64,000 bases of DNA from Herbaspirillum robiniae. GTDB lineage: Bacteria; Pseudomonadota; Gammaproteobacteria; Burkholderiales; Burkholderiaceae_D. Location of the stretch: contig NZ_NJGU01000013.1 in assembly GCF_002213415.1 (NCBI RefSeq), positions 105,316 to 169,315 of the forward strand, written 5' to 3'. The translations under genes and the position numbers were made by a program. Numbering within the stretch: position 1 is the first letter of the stretch; every line of letters begins with the position of its first letter. Positions 1-10,779 of the stretch are shown here, one piece after another. The notes below the pieces were generated by a model. It worked only from the letters and a program-made list of their open reading frames with translations, had not been told where the DNA came from and did not search any database.

Positions 1-1
1 C

Positions 2-1453
2 TTCAACGACGACTGGCAGCTGGTGGCGCTGCACCACTGGGGCGAGCCTTTCCTCGACGGCGGCGCGGCGCAGGCCGGCAAGAACAAGGCGCGCGCCGGG
101 GCCGCCGCCGATACCCCTGCCGTCCCGCGCAACGTCAACGAAGGCGTGCGCATCAGCGCCATCTACCGCGACCTGGCGGCGCGCCTGGATGGATTGCCCG
201 CCGCATGGAAGCCGCTACTGCGGGAGGCGCTGAACTACCAGTCGGCCGCCGCTCCCGCCGACGGGCGCAGGCAGCTGTCGCCGCCGCACGCCGCTCCCGA
301 TTCCGCTTCCGAAGGCCTGCCCCTCACTTCCATCGCAAAGGACGCCCGCATGAGCCACACCAACGACAACGCCGCCAGCTTCACCATTCCGCTGGAAGTC
401 ACGGTGCGCGTGGGCGGCGCCGGCGGCAGCGCCGGCACGGCCGCTGCCAATGCCGCTGCCACTGCCGGCTCGCAGGCGATGCCGCAGCGCCGCCTGTCCC
501 CGCCGCCGCAGGCGCGCGGCGCCGAAGCGGTGCGCATCGACCAGGACTACGGCAACCGCGGCGGCTACGACGCCGCCTTCATTCCCGGCGTGAAGCTGCC
601 GCTGCCCAAACCGGATGACAAGCTGGCGCGCCAGATCGCCGCCCTGCGCGCCGATGAAGCCGATGCCGCCGGCGGCGAGCTCAAGTACGAGCACTTCAGC
701 CTGAAGCTGATCAAGGGCAAGCGCATCGCCGCCTTCACCGCCACCAACATCGACGGCGCCACCTATCTCAGCGTCGACCGCGGCACCGGCCGCGCAAACG
801 AGGCCGAGGGCGACACCTGGTTCCAGGATCCGCGCGTCTCGGCCAGCTTTTACCTGGGGCAGGACTTTTATTCGGCATGGTCGACCTACTTCGACCGCGG
901 CCACCTGACGCGCCGCTCCGATCCCAGCTGGGGCACGCCGGAAGAAGCCGAGCGCGCCAATGCCGACACCTTCCACTTCACCAACTGCTCGCCGCAGCAT
1001 TTCCGCTTCAACCAAAGCGCCGTCTACTGGCAGGGGCTGGAACGCTACGTGCTGGAAAACGGCGTCCTGGCGGCCAGTTCGAAGGGCCGCATCTGCGTGT
1101 TCCAGGGGCCGGTATTCAATGACCAGGTCGACCTGTGGGCCGACGATGTGCAGATTCCGTCGGCCTTCTTCAAGATCGTGGTGTGGAAGGGCAAGGAAGG
1201 CCTGAAGGCGGTGGGCCTGCTGGCCGACCAGTCCAAGCTGCTGTCGGAAACCCGCCATAGCCTGGGAGCGCCGCAGGATCTACCGTCGGTGGATGTGAAC
1301 CATTGGCGGGTGGGCATCGCCGACATCGAGAGGATGACCGGGCTGGATTTCGGCGCCAAGGTGCGCGGCGCCGACACCATCAAGGATGGCGACCAGCCTC
1401 GGGTGGGCGAAGCGCGACTCCTGGTGAGCGCCTTCGACCAGATCAAACTGTAA
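2..1453 (+). CDS. Trypsin-like peptidase fused to DNA/RNA non-specific endonuclease (5' truncated by window)
   Basis: The frame is open from base 2, so the start lies outside the window; 483 residues are visible. The first residues (DDWQLVALHHWG) look like the C-terminal strand of a trypsin-like serine peptidase. After a low-complexity Ala/Gly/Pro linker, a NUC1-type nuclease domain begins near visible residue 200. It has the DRGHL motif with the general-base His at visible residue 301, followed by TNCSPQ and the Asn-rich metal-binding helix. Such nucleases cut DNA and RNA using one divalent metal. The peptidase assignment rests on a short remnant and is inference; the nuclease assignment is firm. 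An upstream GTG at 23 would be an artificial start. It converges with the next gene across 9 bases. Confidence 0.8.
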   Translation, partial: FNDDWQLVALHHWGEPFLDGGAAQAGKNKARAGAAADTPAVPRNVNEGVRISAIYRDLAARLDGLPAAWKPLLREALNYQSAAAPADGRRQLSPPHAAPDSASEGLPLTSIAKDARMSHTNDNAASFTIPLEVTVRVGGAGGSAGTAAANAAATAGSQAMPQRRLSPPPQARGAEAVRIDQDYGNRGGYDAAFIPGVKLPLPKPDDKLARQIAALRADEADAAGGELKYEHFSLKLIKGKRIAAFTATNIDGATYLSVDRGTGRANEAEGDTWFQDPRVSASFYLGQDFYSAWSTYFDRGHLTRRSDPSWGTPEEAERANADTFHFTNCSPQHFRFNQSAVYWQGLERYVLENGVLAASSKGRICVFQGPVFNDQVDLWADDVQIPSAFFKIVVWKGKEGLKAVGLLADQSKLLSETRHSLGAPQDLPSVDVNHWRVGIADIERMTGLDFGAKVRGADTIKDGDQPRVGEARLLVSAFDQIKL

Positions 1454-1462
1454 GGCCTCGCC

Positions 1463-2815
1463 TCAGAGCACCGTCTCCTGCGCCACGCTGCGCGCCATGG
1501 CCGCGGCCGCGCCCAGGTAGCCGGCCGGGTCGGTCAGTTGCGCCAGCTTATCCATGCCCAGCTTGGCGACGATCTCCTGATGGCGCGACAGGACCGCCAG
1601 CAAGGTCTCGCCCTTTTCGATCGCCTCCTTGCAGGCCTCGTAGACCACGTCATGCGCGTGCTGGCGGCCGATGGCAGGCGCCAGTCCCATCATCACCGCC
1701 TCCGCCACGATCAGGCCGCCGGTCAGGTCCAGGTTGCGGCGCATGCGCTTGGCGTCCACCGTGAGGCCGCTCAGCATGAAATGCGCCTGGTGCAGCGAAC
1801 CCGCCATCAGCATGAAACTCTCCGGAACCGCGCTCCACTCCAGGTGCCAGGGGCCGGTGGCGCGTTCGAAATCGTGCATCAGCGCGTCCAGCATCAGCGC
1901 GGCGCGCTCGCGCAACATCTTGGCGGCGGCGAACATCAGTTCGCTGGAAATCGGATTGCGCTTCTGCGGCATGGTCGACGACGCCCCGCGCCCGGGCACG
2001 AAGGGCTCGGCCAGTTCGCCGAACTCGGAGGCGCACATCATCATCACGTCCATCGCGATCTTGCCCAGCGAACCGCCGATGGCGGCCAGCGTGGAAACGA
2101 TCTCGGCCAGGCCGTCGCGCGCCACGTGCCAGGTGATGGCGGGGTTGGACAAGCCCAGTTCGGCGGCGAACGCCGCCCGCACCTTCAGGCCGTCGTCGCC
2201 GCTGCCCAGCGAGGCCAGCGTGCCGGCGGCGCCACCGAACTCCACCATCAGCGCGCGCGGCTTGAGCTGCTGCAGGCGCTCGGCGTGACGGTTCAGCGCC
2301 GACAGCCAGACCGCGCAGCGAAAGCCGAACGTGACCGGCAAGGCATGTTGCAGGTGGGTGCGGCCGGCGGTGACGGTATCGGCGTGCTCGGTTGCCAGTT
2401 TCTTGAGCGCGCCGCGCACGGCGTCGAGCTGCGTCTCGATGATGGCCACGGCGTTCTTGCACTGGATCATGGTGGCGGTATCCATGATGTCCTGGGTGGT
2501 GGCGCCCCAATGCACGTAGCGACCGGCCTCGCCGCATTGCGCGCTGATCTGCTTGACGATGGGCAGGATGGGATAGCCGACGATCTCGGTCTCGGCGCGC
2601 AGCTGGTCGACGTCCAGCCGGTCGTAGGACGCCGCTGCGGTGATCTGCCGCCCCGCCTCCGGCGGGATCACGCCGACCTTGGCCTGAGCGCGCGCCAGGG
2701 CGGTTTCGGCGTCGATGCAGGCGGTGATGTAGGCGCGGTCGTCGAACACGGCGCGCATCGCCTCGGTGCCGAACATGTCGCGGAAAAGGGAAGAATCGAA
2801 AACGGTGGTTGCCAT
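1463..2815 (-). CDS. Fumarase/aspartase superfamily lyase, 3-carboxy-cis,cis-muconate cycloisomerase-like
   Basis: The 450-residue protein has the superfamily signature GASSTMPQKRNP at 277-288, the TTQDIMDT motif at 106-113 and GRTHLQHA at 151-158, as in PcaB and adenylosuccinate lyase. These tetrameric enzymes add or eliminate across a C-C bond beside a carboxylate. No other beta-ketoadipate gene is nearby, so a true PcaB role is doubtful. The gene has its own promoter with a GntR-type operator pair (2861-2889), matching the pair before the transporter and tartrate dehydratase-like gene. It therefore probably acts in the same dicarboxylate pathway. The substrate is unknown. Confidence 0.85.
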   Translation of the reverse strand: MATTVFDSSLFRDMFGTEAMRAVFDDRAYITACIDAETALARAQAKVGVIPPEAGRQITAAASYDRLDVDQLRAETEIVGYPILPIVKQISAQCGEAGRYVHWGATTQDIMDTATMIQCKNAVAIIETQLDAVRGALKKLATEHADTVTAGRTHLQHALPVTFGFRCAVWLSALNRHAERLQQLKPRALMVEFGGAAGTLASLGSGDDGLKVRAAFAAELGLSNPAITWHVARDGLAEIVSTLAAIGGSLGKIAMDVMMMCASEFGELAEPFVPGRGASSTMPQKRNPISSELMFAAAKMLRERAALMLDALMHDFERATGPWHLEWSAVPESFMLMAGSLHQAHFMLSGLTVDAKRMRRNLDLTGGLIVAEAVMMGLAPAIGRQHAHDVVYEACKEAIEKGETLLAVLSRHQEIVAKLGMDKLAQLTDPAGYLGAAAAMARSVAQETVL

Positions 2816-2860
2816 GTCTGAGTCCTGTTCTGTGTTCCGTGCCGTGACGCGCGGATAATT

Positions 2861-2889
2861 ATGTACGTACTTATTATAAGTTCGAACAT
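2861..2889. promoter_or_regulatory. Paired GntR-type operators upstream of the lyase gene
   Basis: Two palindromic cores, GTACGTAC (2863-2870) and GTTCGAAC (2880-2887), have centres 17 bp apart. Each is embedded in the shared form ATAAGTNCGNACAT, the first reading on the minus strand. The TATTATAA between them could serve as a -10. The same pair layout recurs at 3934-3964. The site is attributed to the adjacent GntR regulator by inference. Confidence 0.7.
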
Positions 2890-3071
2890 AATAGGCAGGA
2901 CACCGCAGGATGTCAACGCGGCCCGGCGCCCGCAGGCCCCGGAGAAAAAGGGTGAGCGAGGCCGGGCTCCGGCCGGAACCGGAACTGCAAGAAGAAATTG
3001 CCTTGATCGGCCCGGGGCGCGAACCCTCTGCCCGGCCTGAATGCGGAACTACGCGGAACGGTGGGGAAAGG

Positions 3072-3791
3072 TCAGCGCTTCAGATTGAGCGCGTAGGTAA
3101 AGCGATCGGCCGGGAACACGCTGACGGTGACTTCGAACACCTCGCCGTTCTGGTCCAGGTAATGGCGCGTGATCTCCAGCGCATGCGAATCGGCAGCCAC
3201 CCCCAGCGCCTGGGCGAAACGTTCAGGAACGCCGACGGCGCGGATCTCCTGCTGCAACTCGGACACCACCCGGCCGTATTTCTCCTCGACCGCCTCGCAG
3301 ATCAGGCCCGTGCTCTTGCGCAACTGGCGCCGGATGCCGGAGGCGACGGAATGATCGAGGTAGACATCGGTCCAGCAGATCGGCGCATCCGGCTTGGCCG
3401 GATCCACCCGCAGCATGGCCGCGCGCAGCCAGCGATGGCCGGCGTCGCAGCGCAACTGGGCCGACAGGATGTCGTCGCTCTCGATCTCGTCGATGGACTG
3501 GATATGGCGCTCGGTGACCGCGGCGAACTGCACCAGGTCTTCCACATTCGAAATGGATTGCTCGAAAGGCCGTTGCGGCTTCAGGGCCTCGATGCGGATG
3601 CCGGCGCGCTTGCGGCGCGAGATCAGGCCAAGGTCCTGCACCATCTGCAGCGCCGAGCGCACCGTCGAGCGGCTCACGCCGTATTGCACGGACAGCTCGA
3701 TTTCGCTGGGAAGGGCCGCGCCGATGCCGAGTTTTCCGGTGGAAATTTCATCGATGAGCTGCTGGGCGAGCTCGGCGTAGCGCGGTTGCAT
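3072..3791 (-). CDS. GntR-family (HutC/UTRA) transcriptional regulator
   Basis: I chose the ATG at 3791 (MQPRYAELAQQ), giving 239 residues; the longer open frame to 3932 would run through the operator region. The N-terminal winged helix-turn-helix contains PSEIELSVQYGVSRSTVRSA. The C-terminal part is a UTRA ligand-binding domain, with the typical WLRA, ICWTDVYLD and LEITRHYLD stretches. HutC-type proteins usually repress catabolic genes and release DNA on binding a pathway metabolite. The gene lies between the lyase gene and the divergent transporter gene, and its promoter probably overlaps the 3934-3964 operators, which suggests autoregulation. Confidence 0.9.
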   Translation of the reverse strand: MQPRYAELAQQLIDEISTGKLGIGAALPSEIELSVQYGVSRSTVRSALQMVQDLGLISRRKRAGIRIEALKPQRPFEQSISNVEDLVQFAAVTERHIQSIDEIESDDILSAQLRCDAGHRWLRAAMLRVDPAKPDAPICWTDVYLDHSVASGIRRQLRKSTGLICEAVEEKYGRVVSELQQEIRAVGVPERFAQALGVAADSHALEITRHYLDQNGEVFEVTVSVFPADRFTYALNLKR

Positions 3792-3933
3792 AGAGTTTTG
3801 GGCGGTTGGCGGGGAATCGCGCCATGGTAGCGGCTGCGCCCCTGTTTGCCAAGCGGACACACCGCGCCCACGGCCACGGCGCGTGGGCGGAACGAAGGCG
3901 CAGTCGCGGTTGACGCTCTCGAAAAAAAACAAT

Positions 3934-3964
3934 ATAGTCCGGACATATTATAAAGTCCGTACAT
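3934..3964. promoter_or_regulatory. Paired GntR-type operators in the regulator/transporter divergent region
   Basis: Cores GTCCGGAC (3937-3944) and GTCCGTAC (3955-3962) have centres 18 bp apart. They share the AGTNCGNACAT form with the pair before the lyase gene. The transporter start follows 23 bases later with AGGAGG at 3977-3982. Confidence 0.7.
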
Positions 3965-3986
3965 ATTAACCAGACTAGGAGGCAAC

Positions 3987-5321
3987 ATGTCAGCAACACC
4001 CACCACCGGCGAGGCGCCGGTCGGCCAAACCCGGCCAGCCCGGCGCAAGCCCTGGTACTACCGCCTGGGCCCGCAGATCTTCGTCGGCATCGCTCTCGGC
4101 ATCGCGCTGGGTTTCATCGCGCCCAAGGCGGCGATCCCGATGAAGGTGCTGGGCGACATCTTCCTCAACCTGATCAAGACCATCGTCGCGCCACTGGTCT
4201 TCCTCAACGTGGTGCTGGGCATCGCCGCCGCCGGCGACCTCAAGAGCGTGGGCCGCATCGGCCTGCGCGCCCTGCTCTACTTCGAGATCGTCTCCACCAT
4301 CATCCTGGTGATCGCCATGGTGATCGCCAATGTTTCGGGCGTCGGCGCCGACCTGCATCTGGTGCCGGACGCCGCCGAAGCCGCGGCCGGCAGCGCCAAG
4401 TACGCCAAGTCGGGCACCACGTTCTCGCAGTTCCTGCTGTCGATGTTCCCGCACAGTTTCTTCGGCGCCTTCGCCGAAGGCGCGCTGCTGCAGATCCTGG
4501 TGATCGCGGTGCTGTTCGGCGCGGCCGTGCTGGCGCTCAAGCCGGAACAGCGCAAGGGCGTGGAGTCTGCCCTGCACGGCATGTCCGACTGCTTCTTCAA
4601 GCTCACCGACATGATCATGAAGCTGGCGCCGATCGGCGCCTTCGGATCGATCGCCTTCGCCATCGGCAACAGCGGCATGTCGGCCATCCTCTCCCTGGGC
4701 TACCTGCTGCTGGTGATGTACGCGTCGCTGGCGCTGATGATCGTGGTGGTCATGGGCGTGATCATGCGCCTGTACGGCTTCAACATCTTCCTCTTCCTGC
4801 GCTATTTCAAGGATGAGATCGTACTGCTGTTCGCCACCGCCTCCTCGGAGAGCGCGCTGCCCAGCCTGATCGACAAACTGCAGAAACTGGGTTGTTCCAG
4901 GCAATCGGTCGGGCTGGTGCTGCCCACCGGATATGCCTTCAACCTGGACGGCACGGCGGTCTACATGTCGCTGTGCGTGCTGTTCCTGGCCAATGCCTAC
5001 GGCATCAACCTCACCTTCGAACATCAGCTGGGCATCATCGCGCTGATGATGATCACCTCCAAGGGCGCCGCGACCGTCTCGGGCGGCACCTTCATCGTGT
5101 TCGCCGCCACCGTCACCGCCGCCGGGGTACTGCCGGTGGAAGGGCTGCCGCTGCTGCTGGGCATCAATCGCCTGACCTCGCAGGCGGTGTGCATCTGCAA
5201 CGCCATGGGTAACGCGGTGGCCACCATGGTGGTGTCCAAGGTCTGCGGCGAGTTCGATCCCGCGCCGATGCGCTCGGAATACGCCCGCGTGCTCGGCCGC
5301 CCCGCCAACGCCGCGATCTGA
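3987..5321 (+). CDS. Dicarboxylate/amino acid:cation symporter (DAACS, DctA/GltP family)
   Basis: The 444-residue inner-membrane protein has eight or more hydrophobic segments and the family hallmarks: a serine-rich loop (TASSESALP), GYAFNLDGTAVYMS, and the re-entrant MMITSKGAATVSGGTF. DAACS proteins import C4-dicarboxylates or acidic amino acids with Na+ or H+. A strong AGGAGG precedes the ATG. It is followed 45 bases later by the tartrate dehydratase-like gene in the same direction, so the pair is probably one operon importing that enzyme's substrate. DctA-like specificity for tartrate is inferred from this context only. Confidence 0.92.
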   Translation: MSATPTTGEAPVGQTRPARRKPWYYRLGPQIFVGIALGIALGFIAPKAAIPMKVLGDIFLNLIKTIVAPLVFLNVVLGIAAAGDLKSVGRIGLRALLYFEIVSTIILVIAMVIANVSGVGADLHLVPDAAEAAAGSAKYAKSGTTFSQFLLSMFPHSFFGAFAEGALLQILVIAVLFGAAVLALKPEQRKGVESALHGMSDCFFKLTDMIMKLAPIGAFGSIAFAIGNSGMSAILSLGYLLLVMYASLALMIVVVMGVIMRLYGFNIFLFLRYFKDEIVLLFATASSESALPSLIDKLQKLGCSRQSVGLVLPTGYAFNLDGTAVYMSLCVLFLANAYGINLTFEHQLGIIALMMITSKGAATVSGGTFIVFAATVTAAGVLPVEGLPLLLGINRLTSQAVCICNAMGNAVATMVVSKVCGEFDPAPMRSEYARVLGRPANAAI

Positions 5322-5366
5322 GCCTCCCTTTTTTAGAACAGAAACAGACAGAGAAGAAAGAACCTC

Positions 5367-6536
5367 ATGAGAATCACCGATATCCGCGACCTCTCCATCA
5401 AGATGGAAGGCAACATCGCCAACGCCTTCGTCAGCTTCGCCGAGCACGACATTTCCCTGGTGGCCCTGGTCAGCGACGTGGTGCGTAACGGCCGCCCGCT
5501 GGTGGGCTACGCCTTCGACTCGATCGGCCGCTTTGCCCAGTCCGGCATCCTGCGCGAACGGATGATCCCGCGCCTGCGCCGCGCGGCGCCCGAGTCGCTG
5601 CTGTCGGAAGACGGCAAGCTGTTCGATCCGGCCAAGGTGCTGCAGGCCATCATGCGCAACGAGAAGCCCGCCGGCCACGGCGACCGCGCTGCCGCTGCCG
5701 CCGCCATCGAGCTGGCGGTGTGGGACCTCAACGCCAAGATCCTCGACGTGCCGGCGCATGTGCTGATCTCGCAGGCCTTCGGCGGGCGCGGCAAGGCCGA
5801 CGGCATCGAGGTCTATGCGGCGGGCGGCTACTATTACGCCAACGAAAGCGGCGCCACCCTGAAGGACGAACTGCAGTCCTACGCCGACATGGGCTTCTCC
5901 AGCTTCAAGATGAAAATCGGCGGCGCCTCGCTCAAGGAAGACATCGCCCGCATCGAGTCGGCGCTGAGCGTGGTGGATGGCGACGGCAGCCGCCTGGCGG
6001 TCGACGCCAACGGCCGCTTCGACCTCAAGACCGCCCTGGCCTACGCCGAAGCGATTGCGCCCTACAAGCTGCGCTGGTACGAAGAGATCGGCGACCCGCT
6101 GGACTATGACCTGAACCGTCGCGTGGCCGAAGCCTATCCGGGTCGCATCGCCACCGGCGAGAACCTGTTCTCGGCGCAGGACATCAAGAACCTGGCCCTG
6201 TACGGCGGCATGCGCCGCGGCCTCGATTACTTCCAGATGGATCCCGGCCTTTCCTACGGCCTGACCGAATTCGCGCATGCGGTGGCGGTGCTGGAAGAGC
6301 TGGGCTACGAGCGCAGCCAGGTACATCCCCACGGCGGCCACATGATCAACCTGCACATCGCGGCCGGCCTCGGCCTGGGCGGCTGCGAAGCCTATCCCGG
6401 CGTGTTCCAGCCGTTCGGCGGCTACGCGCCGGAGTGCTCGCTGGGCGGCGGCAGGGTGCATCCGACCCAGGCGCCGGGCTTCGGGCTGGAGCAAAAGCGC
6501 GAACTTGCGCCGTGGCTGGAAAAGATCGTCGGCTGA
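5367..6536 (+). CDS. tarD: Enolase-superfamily dehydratase, D(-)-tartrate dehydratase-like
   Basis: The 389-residue length equals that of Bradyrhizobium TarD as I recall it. Conserved landmarks are NEKPAGHGDR (98-107), AAGGYYY (151-157), the catalytic FKMKIGG with Lys181/Lys183, metal ligands around VDANGRF (Asp213), WYEEIGDP (Glu239) and TGENLF (Glu265), and the second catalytic residue His322 in HPHGGH. TarD removes water from D-tartrate to give oxaloacetate. The motif set matches TarD better than muconate-lactonizing or mandelate-racemase members. It is the second gene after the symporter, and RBS-like purine-rich sequence precedes the ATG. A related diacid sugar as substrate cannot be excluded. 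Confidence 0.85.
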   Translation: MRITDIRDLSIKMEGNIANAFVSFAEHDISLVALVSDVVRNGRPLVGYAFDSIGRFAQSGILRERMIPRLRRAAPESLLSEDGKLFDPAKVLQAIMRNEKPAGHGDRAAAAAAIELAVWDLNAKILDVPAHVLISQAFGGRGKADGIEVYAAGGYYYANESGATLKDELQSYADMGFSSFKMKIGGASLKEDIARIESALSVVDGDGSRLAVDANGRFDLKTALAYAEAIAPYKLRWYEEIGDPLDYDLNRRVAEAYPGRIATGENLFSAQDIKNLALYGGMRRGLDYFQMDPGLSYGLTEFAHAVAVLEELGYERSQVHPHGGHMINLHIAAGLGLGGCEAYPGVFQPFGGYAPECSLGGGRVHPTQAPGFGLEQKRELAPWLEKIVG

Positions 6537-6557
6537 GGCCTTCCTTGGCGTGACCAA

Positions 6558-6596
6558 ACGGCGGGCGTCGCGGATGCGGCGGCCCGCCGTCTTTTT
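6558..6596 (+). terminator. Rho-independent terminator after the tartrate dehydratase-like gene
   Basis: Arms ACGGCGGGC (6558-6566) and GCCCGCCGT (6582-6590) are perfectly complementary and are followed by CTTTTT. Confidence 0.8.
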
Positions 6597-6655
6597 CGGC
6601 CATGGCCCGCATCGGCTATCATGGCGGCATCCCAACCGCAGCGCCGCCTGTTGCC

Positions 6656-7423
6656 ATGGCAACGAAACCTTCCCCCTCCACCGCCGACATCCACTTGCGC
6701 AGCTATCGCGAAGAACCGCTGGCGCACAGCCACGACTTTCCGCAGCTGGTGCTGCCGCTGTCGGGCCGGCTGGAGCTCGACATCGCGGGCCGCCAGGGCC
6801 TGGCCGACGCCGCCACCGGCGCCTTTGTCGAACCGGGCGCCACGCATGCCACCAGCGCGGCGGGCGCCAATCGCTCCCTGATCCTGGATCTGGCGCCGGC
6901 CATGGTGGGCGCGCAACTGATGGAGCAGCTGGTGCTGCGCCCGTTCATGCCGCTGCCGCAGGCGGCCGGCAAGCTGGTGGAGTTCATGGGCCTGATGCTG
7001 CAACAGCAGCAGAAGATCGCGGCGGCGCAATTGCAGCACTGGGTGCCGCTGCTGCTCGACACGCTGGCGATGACCGCACCGCGTGCGCACTCGCGGCTGC
7101 ATGTGCTGATGGCGAAGATCGAGGCCGAACCCGGCCTGCCGTGGTCGGTGGCGGAAATGGCCGCGGCGGCGGCGATCAGTCCCAGCCGCCTGCACGAGTG
7201 GTTCCGGCAGGAAACCGGCGACACGCCCCGCGCCTGGCTGGCCGAGACGCGGATGAAGCGCGCCTGCGAACTGCTGCGCACCAGCCCCCTGCCCTTGTCG
7301 GAAGTCGCCCTGCGCTGCGGCTATGCCGACCAGAGCGCGCTGTCCAACGCCATGCGCAAGCTGCGCCACACCACCCCGGCCGCCTACCGCCGCGCGCAGC
7401 AGACGCCGCTGCCGCTGGAGTAG
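6656..7423 (+). CDS. AraC-family transcriptional regulator
   Basis: I prefer the ATG at 6656 (255 residues); an upstream in-frame ATG at 6602 would start almost at the preceding terminator. The N-terminal half is a small cupin-like sensor domain (HSHDFPQLVLPLSGRLEL, FVEPGATHAT). The C-terminal half has two helix-turn-helix motifs of the AraC/XylS type (MAAAAAISPSRLHEWFRQETG, then VALRCGYADQSALSNAMRK). The target is unknown: no operon partner follows, and the next gene is convergent on the opposite strand. Confidence 0.88.
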   Translation: MATKPSPSTADIHLRSYREEPLAHSHDFPQLVLPLSGRLELDIAGRQGLADAATGAFVEPGATHATSAAGANRSLILDLAPAMVGAQLMEQLVLRPFMPLPQAAGKLVEFMGLMLQQQQKIAAAQLQHWVPLLLDTLAMTAPRAHSRLHVLMAKIEAEPGLPWSVAEMAAAAAISPSRLHEWFRQETGDTPRAWLAETRMKRACELLRTSPLPLSEVALRCGYADQSALSNAMRKLRHTTPAAYRRAQQTPLPLE

Positions 7424-7435
7424 GCTGCTCGCGTG

Positions 7436-7471
7436 CTCATCTGCGCGCTTATCTGCGCGCTCCTCTGCGTT
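7436..7471 (+). repeat. 12-bp tandem repeat, three units
   Basis: Three near-identical units of the form CTYMTCTGCGCG lie directly after the AraC stop, between convergent genes. The third unit ends GCGTTTTT. It is a minor slippage-type repeat with no visible function. Confidence 0.6.
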
Positions 7472-7490
7472 TTTATCCTCGCTTCAATTG

Positions 7491-8039
7491 TCAGCCGCGC
7501 AGGCATTGCGTGAAGTAAGCCGCAAAGTGCAAGTAGTCCGGCGTGGGCAGTCCCTGCTGCTTGGCCTGGTCGTCCCAGCGGCGCAGGCGCACCGCGTCGG
7601 CCGCATGCGCACGGGCGATGAAGGCCTGGGCCTGCGCCTCGTCGAAGATCCCGCCCTGCAGCTGCAAACTGCGCACCGAGTCCTCCGACAGCATGGAGAA
7701 ATACGCGGCGTCGGTGGCGCACAGATAGCGCTTGGCGTCGACATGCAGGGCGATCGGCGCCAGCACGTCGTCGCCGAACAGCTGGCGCAGGAAAGGCAGG
7801 ATGCGGTACTGGTGCAGGTCGTCGATGCCGGCCATGGTCGGGGTGTCGCCGTGGTCTTCCAGCATGTGGCCGAGGTCGTGCAGCAGGCTGGCCACGATCA
7901 GGGCCGGCGCCGCGCCGTCGGCTTCGGCCAGCGCCGCCGACTGCAGCGCGTGCTCCAGCTGGGTGACCGGTTCGCCGGTGTATTGGGTGTGGCCGTGCCG
8001 CTCGAACAGCAGGCCGATGTCGTCCAGGGTCAGGGCCAT
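7491..8039 (-). CDS. PhnZ-like HD-domain diiron oxygenase
   Basis: The 182-residue HD-domain protein keeps the residue set of the mixed-valent diiron oxygenase PhnZ and its relative TmpB: Tyr20 and Glu23 (YTGEPVTQLEH), His30, His54-Asp55 (LLHDLGH), His58, His76, His99, Lys103 and Asp156/157 (RRWDDQAK). PhnZ oxidatively cleaves 2-amino-1-hydroxyethylphosphonate to glycine and phosphate. The usual partner, the PhnY or TmpA hydroxylase, is not adjacent, so this copy is an orphan and its substrate is unproven. The known-family residues make a plain phosphohydrolase less likely. Confidence 0.82.
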   Translation of the reverse strand: MALTLDDIGLLFERHGHTQYTGEPVTQLEHALQSAALAEADGAAPALIVASLLHDLGHMLEDHGDTPTMAGIDDLHQYRILPFLRQLFGDDVLAPIALHVDAKRYLCATDAAYFSMLSEDSVRSLQLQGGIFDEAQAQAFIARAHAADAVRLRRWDDQAKQQGLPTPDYLHFAAYFTQCLRG

Positions 8040-8149
8040 GGTGCGCCTCGGTCGATAGGGATGCGTTGAAAGCGGCCACTATAGTCCGCCCGCGCTTCAG
8101 TTTGATGACAGGCGCGTGACACCGGCCCTGAAAATCGCCGCAGCCAAGC

Positions 8150-8178
8150 AAAAACGGCGAACCTTGCGGTCCGCCGTC
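8150..8178 (-). terminator. Terminator downstream of katG
   Basis: Stem CGGCGAACC/GGTCCGCCG around a TTGC loop, followed on the minus strand by a T-run. Confidence 0.65.
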
Positions 8179-8228
8179 TTGCACTGTTTCACTCCACCGC
8201 TGCGGGCGCACGGCCCGCAGCGCTTACA

Positions 8229-10779
<2,551 letters not shown>

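Noticed and set aside
3990..6662. Minus-strand open frame of about 890 codons
   Set aside because: It lies antisense to the symporter and tartrate dehydratase-like genes, both strongly supported.
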